Shown here: positions 1 to 8,630 of the stretch, in pieces
Layout: every line of letters starts with the position of its first letter
Position numbering within the stretch: the first letter of the stretch is position 1
DNA from: Shimia haliotis
Lineage (GTDB): Bacteria; Pseudomonadota; Alphaproteobacteria; Rhodobacterales; Rhodobacteraceae
Assembly (NCBI RefSeq): GCF_900114415.1
Contig: NZ_FOSZ01000006.1
Span: forward strand, 1 to 64,000
Direction: 5' to 3'
DNA length: 64,000 nucleotides
Made by a program: the position numbers and the translations under genes
Notes under the pieces: generated by a model
Told to the model about the DNA's origin: nothing
Databases searched by the model: none
Seen by the model: only the letters and a program-made list of their open reading frames with translations

Positions 1-1223
1 AAGCTGGCCTGGCCCGCATCTGGGTCTGTGACATCGAGCTTGCCGCCGGTCGAGGTCAGCTTGTCCTCGGTCACGGCGCCCTGAGCGGCTCCGGCAATGA
101 TCGCTCGATCATCCGTGCCCAGCACGTTCACGACCAGTTGGTGGCTCGTTCCATCCACGCTGTTGATCGTGAAGGTCTCGCGCTCGCTCTGCCCCGAGAC
201 CAGCGCCTGGACAGAGGGGGATCTATTGTCGAGTTCGTATGTCCAACGACCCGATTGATCGATCTGCAGACGACCGAAGCTTCCGGTCAAGGAAGTGGCC
301 TGAAACTGCGCCTCGCCCGGATCCGGGTCGACGACCGTCAAAGCGCCTGACACCGTCAGGACATGGTCTTCGGATGTTGTCCCGGTATCCGTTCCCGAGA
401 TCCTGGCAGCGTCGGGTTGTGGCAACACATTGAAAGGCAACTGCACCTGTGCGGAGTGACCGTTTGGGTCAACGACCGTTGCCGTTAGGTGGCTGGATCC
501 AAACCAGTCGGTCGGGGGGGTCATGATCAGGTTCTTCAGGTCGGTGCCGGGACTAAGGACCCACGTCCCTGCCGGACCTGCGTGCCCCTGGTTCATGATC
601 GTTCCAGGGGGCAGGCCACCGATCGTCACGGTGGATCCACCCTGCGTGTTGTTGCCGTTCACCACCGAGATCAACACCGGCACAGGGTGGCCCTCCTTGC
701 CACCGGGTATGAACCCAGCGATGGCAGGCCCGCTTGGTTGACCACCCGTCACGATGTGGCCCGGCGTCTGTCCCGTAGCGTGACCGCCACCGCCGGCTGA
801 CAGGTTCGGAATGATCGCGTGTCCGACATTCTGATCTGTGCCAATGCCAGGCAAGGCATGAGTGAAGTTGGGATGTCCTGCACCAGATGACTGGAGTCGA
901 GTTGGGGGCAAAAGAGCCAGGCCGGACGAGGCCAACCAGTCGGAGCCGGACTCTGCGCCCGGACGACCCGGCTCGGAATGCAAATCGGAAAGGCCGGCGC
1001 CCATATGGCGTGCCAAGGCCGGCGCTGAGACCATCAACTGCCGGCTTCCGGAACCGCCGCCTTGCACGACGCTATCCGGCGCGGCATGTGCGTCTTCGCC
1101 TGGAACACTCGGAAGGTCGCTCGTGTCGGTCACAACCCAGGCAAAAACCTCTTCAGACAACTCGTCTCTGGGGTCCCCGGTCGAGTGGGAGGTTTGGCTT
1201 TTACTCGGGCTCTGATCGGACAT
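1..1223 (-). CDS. Large VCBS-repeat secreted protein, N-terminal part (partial)
   Basis: About 407 residues are visible, starting at an ATG behind a GGAGAGAAG ribosome-binding site; the frame stays open to the left window edge, so the C-terminus is missing. The first ~200 residues are Gly/Pro/Ser-rich and low in complexity. A cadherin/Ig-like stretch follows, then two VCBS-type repeats recognisable by the pattern TxDxxLxxxGxLxVxDPDxG with an RWTYELDN-like strand. VCBS repeats are typical of large adhesins and RTX-like proteins exported by type I secretion. The start lies 12 bases after the HlyD gene in an ABC-ABC-HlyD-substrate order, so this is inferred to be the system's cargo. No signal peptide is seen, as expected for such cargo. 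Function beyond adhesion or surface display cannot be judged from this fragment. Confidence 0.75.
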   Translation of the reverse strand, partial: MSDQSPSKSQTSHSTGDPRDELSEEVFAWVVTDTSDLPSVPGEDAHAAPDSVVQGGGSGSRQLMVSAPALARHMGAGLSDLHSEPGRPGAESGSDWLASSGLALLPPTRLQSSGAGHPNFTHALPGIGTDQNVGHAIIPNLSAGGGGHATGQTPGHIVTGGQPSGPAIAGFIPGGKEGHPVPVLISVVNGNNTQGGSTVTIGGLPPGTIMNQGHAGPAGTWVLSPGTDLKNLIMTPPTDWFGSSHLTATVVDPNGHSAQVQLPFNVLPQPDAARISGTDTGTTSEDHVLTVSGALTVVDPDPGEAQFQATSLTGSFGRLQIDQSGRWTYELDNRSPSVQALVSGQSERETFTINSVDGTSHQLVVNVLGTDDRAIIAGAAQGAVTEDKLTSTGGKLDVTDPDAGQAS

Positions 1224-1234
1224 CTCTTCTCTCC

Positions 1235-2536
1235 TCACCGTTCGGTCAACGCCAGGTCGAGATTGGTGTAAATGGGCTTCCATATATATTGAAACACCGT
1301 CTTGGCACCGGTTTTGATATCGGCCTCACCGGTCATTCCGGCGATCAATGTAAGTCCGTCCTCAGCATCACGGAAATGATCGCTGTCCAGTTGCACAAGG
1401 ACTTCGTAGAACGCTGTTCCACGCTCATCGACTGCCGTTGTTGGCGAAACTTCCTCGACCGTGCCGGGCAAAGCGCCGAAGCGGCTATAATCGAAGCTGT
1501 CGATTTTCAAGCGCACAGGTTGTCCGACCGAGACGAAGCCGACATCACGCGGCGACAAGCGACCGCTGAAACGATAGCCCCCGTCTGCTGGAACGATGGT
1601 TACGACCATGCCGCCTGGATCGATGACATCGCCGATCGTGTCGTCTGGGATGGACTGGATAACGCCGGCAATGGGCGAGCGTATTTCAGTCTCCGCGACG
1701 TGGCTCTTTAAGCCAGCTGCTTCGGCCTGCAAGGCGCGCCTCTGGGAATCCGCCTCTGCAATCCGGCTTCGCGCCTTGGCAAACTCATCCAATTCGACCT
1801 GGGTTAGCGACGCCTGAAGCTCGGCCACCTCGGCCTCGGCGATGGTTCGACGGCCGGCGAGTTGGGCAAGGTCAAAACGATACTGCGCTTCCTGCTCTCG
1901 CAGTTCCGCGAGCTTCGCGCGTGCGCTCAGTCCGCGATCCAGCAGGTCCTGTTGAACGGCGCGCTCCTCCTCGGCAACGGCGATCTGTTGAATGAGTTGG
2001 GGGCGTTCCTCGTCGATGGCTGCAATCTCGGCCCGCTTCTCTTCGATCTGCGACCCGATCACGGAACGTTCGGCGCGAATGAAGGCACGCGTCGCCGCAA
2101 GCGCAGCCATCTCGCGTTCCACGAGATCATAGAAATCCTCGGCATGGGCCGAGAAATCCGGCTCCCGCCCATCTGCAAGCGCCAGGAGACGTTCGATCTC
2201 AAGGGACAGTCCCGTGATGCGCGCCTCGGCAGCCCGAAGCGCCGATTGCGCCTCCGTCTGATCCAAAAGCGCTACGATCTCGTCTGCTTCCACCATCTGA
2301 CCACGCGTGACCCGCAGTTCGGCCAACTGACCACCATGCCGGCTTTCGACGCGCTTCACCTGGGCGATGGGTTCGATTTCCCCGCGCGCCTTGGAGATCT
2401 CGTCGACAGGTGTGTAGACCATCCAGATCACCAGCGCAGTCAGCCCAGCCAGAATGACGACGGCTGCCCGACGCATCCATACGAAGGTCGACGTATCGTC
2501 AAGGTCGAAAGATTGATCTCCGCGAGATTCACTCAT
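1235..2536 (-). CDS. HlyD-family type I secretion periplasmic adaptor
   Basis: The 433-residue protein has one N-terminal membrane segment (about residues 23-41), then a lipoyl/barrel half-motif with ESRHGGQLAEL, a long Ala/Glu-rich coiled coil, the second half-motif (EIRSPIAGVIQS) and a C-terminal beta-barrel region. This is the standard layout and length for an HlyD adaptor bridging an inner-membrane ABC exporter and an outer-membrane TolC-like channel. The frame extends further upstream, but the ATG at 2536 was chosen because it overlaps the stop of the ABC gene by 8 bases and gives the usual length. No TolC homologue is present in the window. It is very likely co-transcribed with the two ABC genes and the VCBS cargo gene. 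Confidence 0.93.
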   Translation of the reverse strand: MSESRGDQSFDLDDTSTFVWMRRAAVVILAGLTALVIWMVYTPVDEISKARGEIEPIAQVKRVESRHGGQLAELRVTRGQMVEADEIVALLDQTEAQSALRAAEARITGLSLEIERLLALADGREPDFSAHAEDFYDLVEREMAALAATRAFIRAERSVIGSQIEEKRAEIAAIDEERPQLIQQIAVAEEERAVQQDLLDRGLSARAKLAELREQEAQYRFDLAQLAGRRTIAEAEVAELQASLTQVELDEFAKARSRIAEADSQRRALQAEAAGLKSHVAETEIRSPIAGVIQSIPDDTIGDVIDPGGMVVTIVPADGGYRFSGRLSPRDVGFVSVGQPVRLKIDSFDYSRFGALPGTVEEVSPTTAVDERGTAFYEVLVQLDSDHFRDAEDGLTLIAGMTGEADIKTGAKTVFQYIWKPIYTNLDLALTER

Positions 2537-4469
2537 CGCTCTTCTCCTTAGCCGAAGCTTCCACTTCTGGCGTTTCTGTCTGAACCGGCCCACAATAGAC
2601 GACATTGCCTGCGTCGAGCACGATGGCGACATCGGCCAGCGCCGCGAGTTCCGTGTCATGGGTGGCGAGGAAAATCGTCGCCTTGCCACGCGTTTCGTTG
2701 ATGAAATTCCCGATCTCGGTCACGGAGTCCTTACCAGTCGCAGCGAGCGGATCATCGAGAACGAAGAACCTGCTGTCATGCCCCGTAATCACGCTCCACG
2801 CGGCGCGTTCCACATGTGCTTCTGCGGAAAACCCGACACCGGGTTTGATACTGCTCAGCTCCAGCCAGACGCCTTTGTCGCCCCCCATGTAAGCGCATCG
2901 TGCGTCGATCTCGTCGGGATCGTACTGGGAAATCTGTCGACCATTCAGCGTCAAATGCCCAGATTGTGGCCGGAGATCCCCTGCGATGAGCTGGAGCAAG
3001 GTGGATTTGCCGGACCCGTTCGGCCCCATCACGACGACGATACTGCCGGGGGCCACATCGAATGAAACGCCGGTAACGGCAGGTGGCTGACCGGCTTCAT
3101 AACGGTAGAACAGCCCTTGTGCGGCCACAGCGGGCGCCTCCGGTTCGAGCGCGATCTGAAGATGAGACTCCTTGCCCACCGTGGGTGCCCGGAGCTGGGC
3201 CTCAAGGGAGGTCCAGCCGCTGCGGATCGCCTTGAGGCGCGGTATGGCCAGGAACAGCGATTGCGCGGGGCCAGTGATGCGCCAGGTCAGCAACATGGTC
3301 CCGATCAGCGTACCGGCCGACAAATGACCATTCAGGGCCAGATCGATTCCGACTACCAATGTCACGAGCGCGGTGCCGGATCCGAGCGTAGTAGCGATTG
3401 CCGAATGGGAACCGGTCCTCGTCATGAAACGGTGCGTGTCCCGTGCGCCCGACCGCAGGATTGCATCGAATCTCTGAAGCCATTTCTCGCCCAGCCCGGC
3501 GCGTTGAATGGCGCCGTTGGCATCGACCAACTCCCCGATCATCTGCGTACGTCGTTGGGATTGGCGGACGGCAAACGGGTCCCTGCTGCCGGTTCCTGCG
3601 TTCATCAACAGGCCGAAGCCGAAAAACAGCACCAGGTAGATCGCGGGAATGATCGCCATGCCCCCGCCAACGATCACCAGGGCGGCAAAGGTCAGCAGGA
3701 TAAAAGGCGCATCATAGATTGCGGCAATATTCGGGGAGGCGAACAGGTCGGCGGCGCGCTCGCCCTGCCGGATCCTTGCCACGATTGCACTGCCCGAGGT
3801 CCCTGCCGTGTTCGATATTGGCGAGCGGAGTGCCTTGCCGGCAAGCAATGTCGAGATCTTGCCCGAAAGCGAGGCGTACTCCGTGGCAGCAAGCCCAGAC
3901 CGCACCCGCCGCATCGCCAGCATCGTGATCAGAACGATCACTGCACCTGACAACAGGGCCGGAAGTGAATGGGCAGCCCCCCCTCCCAGCACCCGGTCGT
4001 AGACGGCCATGGTGAAAAAGGGCACGGCAAGAGCGCAAAGGTTGATGACCAGGGATTGCCAGACCACATGGACGAAGGAGCCGCGCGCGCGAGATGAGAT
4101 ATTGGCAAATGTGACCTTGCTGGCGTCGGCTTCGGGAAGCATGCGAAGATAAAGGAGCGGACCTGCGGGGGGGCGGACCTGCCCCGTTTCGTCGTTCTCC
4201 GGGAACGAAACAAGATCACCATCCCGTCGCACGAGCGCGGTCCAGTTGGAGCCGTCTCTCGCGATCAGGGCGCCATCATGACCGTCGCTCCAGGATGCGG
4301 GAACGCCCTTGTGAATGGAAGCGTCCACCCCGATCAGGTTGCTGGCCCGTGCCATGTCAGAAAGCGATGACGAGAAACCACCGAATGCCGCTTCTATGGC
4401 CAGATCGGAATGGCGCCCGTCGAGATGCTTCAGGACGGATTGAAGGAAGCCGGTTGCATCAGACATCAT
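2529..4469 (-). CDS. Type I secretion ABC permease/ATPase, subunit with Walker A but no signature motif
   Basis: A 646-residue half-transporter. Residues 1-120 resemble the C39-like domain of type I exporters, but no catalytic Cys motif is seen. Residues ~130-410 form the transmembrane domain. The nucleotide-binding domain has a normal Walker A (GPNGSGKST, 482-490), a Walker B FFVLDDP (568-574) with Asp where the catalytic Glu is expected, and an H-loop (ATHD, His604). The stretch between Walker A and B is short: the Q-loop Gln is replaced (YMGGDKG) and no LSGGQ signature is present. It overlaps the upstream ABC gene by 4 bases (4466-4469), implying a heterodimer. It probably supplies the ATP-binding half of one composite site while its partner supplies the signature. 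Confidence 0.88.
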   Translation of the reverse strand: MMSDATGFLQSVLKHLDGRHSDLAIEAAFGGFSSSLSDMARASNLIGVDASIHKGVPASWSDGHDGALIARDGSNWTALVRRDGDLVSFPENDETGQVRPPAGPLLYLRMLPEADASKVTFANISSRARGSFVHVVWQSLVINLCALAVPFFTMAVYDRVLGGGAAHSLPALLSGAVIVLITMLAMRRVRSGLAATEYASLSGKISTLLAGKALRSPISNTAGTSGSAIVARIRQGERAADLFASPNIAAIYDAPFILLTFAALVIVGGGMAIIPAIYLVLFFGFGLLMNAGTGSRDPFAVRQSQRRTQMIGELVDANGAIQRAGLGEKWLQRFDAILRSGARDTHRFMTRTGSHSAIATTLGSGTALVTLVVGIDLALNGHLSAGTLIGTMLLTWRITGPAQSLFLAIPRLKAIRSGWTSLEAQLRAPTVGKESHLQIALEPEAPAVAAQGLFYRYEAGQPPAVTGVSFDVAPGSIVVVMGPNGSGKSTLLQLIAGDLRPQSGHLTLNGRQISQYDPDEIDARCAYMGGDKGVWLELSSIKPGVGFSAEAHVERAAWSVITGHDSRFFVLDDPLAATGKDSVTEIGNFINETRGKATIFLATHDTELAALADVAIVLDAGNVVYCGPVQTETPEVEASAKEKSDE

Positions 4470-5995
4470 TCGACCCCCTCGATCCAGTTTCTGGGGTTCT
4501 CGAGGCGCGTGACGTCCTTCAGGCCGTCGCGGAGATCCTCCGACGACGTCTGCAACAGGATCTTGACCGCGTCCGAGCGGGACAGGAGAAATTCCGACAG
4601 CTTCTTCACCGCATCGACATCGAGGGACGCTTCAGGCGCCTCTAGAATGACCAGCCCGGGGCTGCCCGCAAATGCCTGGACGATTGCGGCGCGCTTGGTG
4701 CCGCCATCCGGCAGTGGCCTGCCGGAAGACGCAAGTTCCGTGTCATACCCGTGGGGAAGCCGGCTAACGAGGCTGTCCAACCCGATGTCGCGCGACAGGT
4801 TCAGCGCTTCCGCCTCAAGATCCCTGTCAAGACGGGACAGGCTATCCATCAGGCGACCGGTTAACAGCCGCGGACGGGCTGCCACGATCCGGACGGTTTC
4901 CGGGTCTGTCAGGTTGCGCGGCATGTGATCGATGATGGCTTCCAGCTTTTCGGTCGCTGTCTGACGCGGCGAAGCGTCGAGCACCCAGACGCCACCGCCT
5001 GCCGTGTTCAGAATTTCTGCCGTGCCTTTTGATGGTTGACGTCCGATCTCTCCACTGGATTCAAGGATCGATTTCGATTTCTGTGCCGCGACAATCGCGG
5101 GCTGGGCGCGCAGGCCCGTCGCCGCTACGCCTACAAGCTGGGATGCCGCCCGGGAGCCCAGCAACGTGCAGGCCGCAAGGCCGCCGGTTGTCATTTGCCC
5201 GGCGAGCACCTCTGAGGCGCCCAACCAGACAACACCGACGGTCGATATCAGCGCTCCGCTCTGCAACAGGTCCAACTGAAAGCTGCTGATGTTCTGGGTC
5301 GTCCTGTTTGCTTTCGCCAGAACCGTGCGCGCATTAGCTAAACGGGAAAATGCTGAACCAAGGCTGGCTAGGGTCGTCGTGTTTGAGGACGTATTCGCAA
5401 GCGCCGTGACACCGGCCTCGAATTGCGCGCCCGCCAGCAGTTCCTGCTCCAGTGCCGATCTGTTCCGCGGCGCCACCACGAGGAACGCGATCACCGAAAC
5501 CGCAGCGACCAGTAGGGGCGCGGCAACAACGAGTCCTCCGAGATACGCAATCAGAGCAAGGAAAACGATGGAGAAAGGCGCATCAAACCGCGCGAGCAGC
5601 GTTTGACCGACATTCACATCCCGCGCCTTGGCGGGCGCCGAGGCTAGGAGAAGAGCTTCCTCCCGGCTGTGATGACCCTGAATCAGTTGCCGGGCGGTTC
5701 GAGACCAGAGCCTGTGCTCTTCCAGCGCTGACCATCGCGCAAAGATGCCGGTCCGGACGTAACGGAGCGTTCCCGAAAGTAGCAAGGCCACGACAACCGC
5801 CGAGAAAATGACGGTCGCCGACCCGGCAGACTGGTTCGGAAGAATGCGGTCGTAGACCTGAAGGAGCGCCAGAGGAAGCGCCAATGCCAGCGCATTGATT
5901 CCCACGGAGATAAGGCCCACAAAAGCGCGCGAGCCTGGCTTCGCAGCCAGCGCGTGATCTGATCGCCCACTTTGTGGTGCCGCGTCAGTAACCAT
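4466..5995 (-). CDS. Type I secretion ABC permease/ATPase, degenerate subunit lacking Walker A
   Basis: A 509-residue ABC exporter half. Residues ~20-310 form the transmembrane domain (LQVYDRILPNQS is typical of the LapB/PrtD-like group). The nucleotide-binding domain is recognisable from VAARPRLLTGRLMDSL and the LPHGYDTEL segment, but where Walker A should lie (about 333-351) the sequence has no GxxGxGK[ST]. The signature is altered to LPDGGTK (428-434), Walker B to LVILEAPEASLD (448-459) without the catalytic Glu, and the H-loop His is absent (QTSSED). The D-loop SLD remains. The subunit therefore cannot form its own ATP site and most likely pairs with the adjacent overlapping ABC gene. It is the first gene of the operon. 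Confidence 0.85.
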   Translation of the reverse strand: MVTDAAPQSGRSDHALAAKPGSRAFVGLISVGINALALALPLALLQVYDRILPNQSAGSATVIFSAVVVALLLSGTLRYVRTGIFARWSALEEHRLWSRTARQLIQGHHSREEALLLASAPAKARDVNVGQTLLARFDAPFSIVFLALIAYLGGLVVAAPLLVAAVSVIAFLVVAPRNRSALEQELLAGAQFEAGVTALANTSSNTTTLASLGSAFSRLANARTVLAKANRTTQNISSFQLDLLQSGALISTVGVVWLGASEVLAGQMTTGGLAACTLLGSRAASQLVGVAATGLRAQPAIVAAQKSKSILESSGEIGRQPSKGTAEILNTAGGGVWVLDASPRQTATEKLEAIIDHMPRNLTDPETVRIVAARPRLLTGRLMDSLSRLDRDLEAEALNLSRDIGLDSLVSRLPHGYDTELASSGRPLPDGGTKRAAIVQAFAGSPGLVILEAPEASLDVDAVKKLSEFLLSRSDAVKILLQTSSEDLRDGLKDVTRLENPRNWIEGVE

Positions 5996-6539
5996 TCAAT
6001 TCTTTCATCTGATCTGTACTAAAAAAGATGCTAGTTGGGAAAAGTGCTTCGAAACAAGAGAAAATCAATCCCAGAGCTCCGATTTCGAACTGAACACGGT
6101 CCGCCCCAGGGTCATCGTTTCTGAAGAAGGTTCTACCGCTCAACATCCAATGCGCCGTTCCAGAAAGGGCGAGCCCGTTGCTGACGATGTCCGGGCCGTC
6201 ATGCTCCACCGGTCTGATATGGCCCGCTTCCCTTCCTGCCGGGGTCGCCACTGTCACTGCCTTTTGCCAAAAACGTCTGCGCAGCCATGGGTGAAAAAGT
6301 GTGTGGCTCACTCAGATCAGTGTTTGCTATTCTGCCTGCGCCGTTTTTGGCGTGCCTTGGCGCGTACTTGGGACCGGTTGCAAAATGCCGGGGCGCTGCC
6401 GGATTGAGGCCGTGAAGGATTTTGCGTTTACCTGCGCGCCTGCAAGGTCGGATCAGAGGCCAAGGCGGTGCTGGGCATCGGGTCGCGTTTTACAATCGCA
6501 AGCGCTGTGCCTTTTTTGGGGCTTGGTTTTGATGCCACC
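5996..6539. other. Intergenic region between secretion operon and Lrp regulator
   Basis: About 540 bases separate the first gene of the secretion operon from the end of the Lrp gene. Short open frames exist on both strands (for example 5985-6311 minus), but none shows a convincing ribosome-binding site, domain or composition of a real gene. The region must hold the promoter of the minus-strand secretion operon; no clear -35/-10 pair was recognised. Confidence 0.4.
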
Positions 6540-6992
6540 TTACCCCCGCTCATCCTTGGGCGAGCCCATCACCACATAGCTTGTGATGGAATGTACGTTC
6601 TCGACCGTGCCCAGAACATCCGTGTGAAATCGTTTGTAGGCGTCGATATCCGCCGCCTCGACCCGCAGCATGTATTCCACATTGCCCGTCGTGTTGTGGC
6701 ATTCCGTCACTTCGGGGGCCGTTAGAACAGCCCTTTCGAACTCTTCGCGCGCGGCTTTGGTGTGGCGGCTCAGCCCCACCGTCAGATAAGCCACAAATCC
6801 CGTGCCCAGTGCTGCGCGGTTCAACACCGCGCGATAGCCGGAAATGACACCGGATTTCTCCAGAGTGGCCACCCGTCTCAAACAGGCCGACGGCGACAGC
6901 CCGACTTTTTCGGCCAGCGCGAGGTTGCTGATCCGCCCATCGCGAGAAAGCTCGCGCAATATATGTTCGTCAATTCGATCAAGGTCCGTCAT
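6540..6992 (-). CDS. Lrp/AsnC-family transcriptional regulator
   Basis: About 150 residues, the usual size for the family. An N-terminal winged helix-turn-helix (DRIDEHILRELSRDGR, then LAEKVGLSPSACLRRV) is followed by the RAM ligand-binding domain with the typical PEVTECHNTTGNVEYMLRV segment. The start MTDLDRID was preferred to one three codons upstream because it matches the family start. It is transcribed divergently from a LysE-type exporter; in this arrangement Lrp proteins commonly sense an amino acid and activate its exporter, so control of the neighbouring gene is a reasonable inference. The ligand is unknown. Confidence 0.93.
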   Translation of the reverse strand: MTDLDRIDEHILRELSRDGRISNLALAEKVGLSPSACLRRVATLEKSGVISGYRAVLNRAALGTGFVAYLTVGLSRHTKAAREEFERAVLTAPEVTECHNTTGNVEYMLRVEAADIDAYKRFHTDVLGTVENVHSITSYVVMGSPKDERG

Positions 6993-7064
6993 TAGTTGCA
7001 TTGCTTCGCATCAAACGCCGCAAAACGCAATTCCATAGCGTGCATTTTCACGCATCGTTGCGTC

Positions 7065-7664
7065 ATGACTTACGATATTCTCCTTGCCCTCGCGCTCTTC
7101 GCTTTCGCCACGGTATTCTCTCCGGGGCCAAACAACTTGATGCTCATGACGTCAGGGGCCAACTTCGGCCTGCGCCGCACCGTGCCACACCTCTTGGGTG
7201 TGGCGACCGGCTTTCCTGCGATGATCGTGCTTGTGGGCCTTGGTGTGATGCAACTCTTTGACGCTTACCCCGTCAGCTATACCATCCTCAAAGTACTCTC
7301 AGTCACCTATATGCTATTTCTAGCGTGGAAAATCGCCCACGCGGCGCCTCCCAAAGATGCGGAAACAGACGCCCGCCCACTGACCTATTTGCAGGCCGCA
7401 GCCTTTCAGTGGGTCAACCCCAAAGCATGGTCCATGGCGCTTGGCGCGATCACGCTTTATGCCACCACCCGCGACCTGCTGGCGATAGTGGCGGTTGCCG
7501 CCACCTACATGGCGATCGGCTCTCTCTCCGCCACAAGCTGGACCGTTCTCGGCACCGGCATCCGCCGCCTGCTCGACAAACCGGGTCGCCTGACCGCGTT
7601 CAACTGGTCGATGGCTGCGCTGCTTTTGGCATCTCTCATTCCGGCTTTCCTCGCCTCCTTCTGA
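7065..7664 (+). CDS. LysE/RhtB-family amino acid exporter
   Basis: A 199-residue inner-membrane protein with about six hydrophobic segments. The N-terminal ATVFSPGPNNLMLMTSGANF is the hallmark of LysE/RhtB translocators, and the central AFQWVNPKAWSMALG is also conserved. The longest frame starts 69 bases earlier, but MTYDILLALA begins the first membrane helix and fits the family length. The divergent Lrp gene lies immediately upstream, so the two probably share a regulatory region of about 70 bases. The exported substrate (an amino acid or related metabolite) cannot be told from sequence. Confidence 0.93.
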   Translation: MTYDILLALALFAFATVFSPGPNNLMLMTSGANFGLRRTVPHLLGVATGFPAMIVLVGLGVMQLFDAYPVSYTILKVLSVTYMLFLAWKIAHAAPPKDAETDARPLTYLQAAAFQWVNPKAWSMALGAITLYATTRDLLAIVAVAATYMAIGSLSATSWTVLGTGIRRLLDKPGRLTAFNWSMAALLLASLIPAFLASF

Positions 7665-7718
7665 AACAGGGTGCGACGCAGGGAGCCGCCCTCAATAAAT
7701 GCCTGAGACTTCGCATCC

Positions 7719-8348
7719 TCAGGCGGGCCTTACAGGCTGGCGCAAAATTGTGCGTAGCTTTTCCGGTGCCACCCGCCGCGGATCGCCCAGATAAATTTCG
7801 TGATGCTTGCCGTTGAACGTCAGACCGGCCTCCGGCATCACCCGATCATGCAGATCCGCCAGAACCGGTGCCTCGTCCGAATAAGGCCCCACATGCAGCG
7901 TCTGCAAACAGTCGCCCTCCTCTAGGGTCAGCAAACCAACCTCCGCCAGCGCCGCGATATCCACGCCCTTCTTGGCCAGCTTGACCGCCGCCGCAGCCCG
8001 CGCCGCGTCCAGATCATCCGCCGTCACACCATCCGGCATGCGGATCATCGCGCGCCACTGCCACTTGTCGCGCTCGGCGCGTACAAAACTGCCGGGATCA
8101 TCCGCCCACCACAGGCTTTGCTGCGGCGGCACCACAAAATCCGCGCCCTGCGCCTTTTGGGCAAATTTGATGCCATAGGCCAACGGATACAGCGCCCCGA
8201 GCGCCCGTGCATAGACTGCCCCTCCCGGATCCCCTTGTCCTGTGATGGTCAGAAACTGCAATTTCGGGATCACGATCCGGTCCCATCGCCCCACCTTACC
8301 GGTGTAGTAAGGCTTGTCCGCTTTCTTGAAATCAAGCTTCTCGGTCAT
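7719..8348 (-). CDS. GyrI-like small-molecule-binding domain protein
   Basis: About 209 residues. The protein begins EKLDFKKADKPYYTGK and contains GDPGGAVYARALGALYPLAYGIKF and, near the C-terminus, LHVGPYSDEAPVLADLHDRV and HHEIYLGDPRRVAPEKLRTI, all typical of the GyrI/SOUL-like (AraC effector-binding) family. The domain stands alone, without an attached DNA-binding part. The ATG at 8348 has GGAG about eight bases upstream. Upstream on the same strand lies a very short fragment resembling an AraC N-terminus, so an ancestral regulator-plus-effector arrangement is possible. The gene converges on LysE. Confidence 0.85.
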   Translation of the reverse strand: MTEKLDFKKADKPYYTGKVGRWDRIVIPKLQFLTITGQGDPGGAVYARALGALYPLAYGIKFAQKAQGADFVVPPQQSLWWADDPGSFVRAERDKWQWRAMIRMPDGVTADDLDAARAAAAVKLAKKGVDIAALAEVGLLTLEEGDCLQTLHVGPYSDEAPVLADLHDRVMPEAGLTFNGKHHEIYLGDPRRVAPEKLRTILRQPVRPA

Positions 8349-8410
8349 CACACGTTCTCCGCCCGCAAATCAGTCAGTGGCAAACAAATCTCGGTTGGCA
8401 AAACCTCGGG

Positions 8411-8482
8411 TTAAAAATCCCCCGCAGGGTTGTCGTGAACATAGCGTAGCACGCGCATCAACCGCTTCTCATTGGCCGCCAT
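8411..8482 (-). pseudogene. Possible remnant of an AraC-family regulator N-terminus
   Basis: A 23-codon frame with a GGGAG ribosome-binding site reads MAANEKRLMRVLRYVHDNPA and then GDF-stop. This resembles the first helix of AraC/GyrI-type regulators (xxEKRLLRVLxYIHxNPxGDLSLDxLA), where the helix-turn-helix would continue directly after GDL. Nothing resembling the rest of the family follows before the GyrI-like gene. It may be a deletion remnant whose effector domain survived as a separate gene. The match is short and made by eye. Confidence 0.35.
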
Positions 8483-8630
8483 ACCGGCTCCCTTCTTGTC
8501 GTGATATCACCTTGCCACAGACGCCCTGCACAAATCTTGCTCAATTGCGCGACCCGCCACAGCCGTTGCAATTCCGTCAGGTCAGCGTCATATAGCGAAG
8601 TCATAGGGCCAACCCGCCAAAGAGGATGCG

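Noticed and set aside
887-1711. Long plus-strand frame over the start of the VCBS gene and the end of HlyD
   Set aside because: It is antisense to two well-supported minus-strand genes, and its translation has no domain or sensible composition.
5985-6311. 108-residue minus-strand frame upstream of the ABC operon
   Set aside because: No ribosome-binding site, domain or gene-like composition; more likely promoter and leader.
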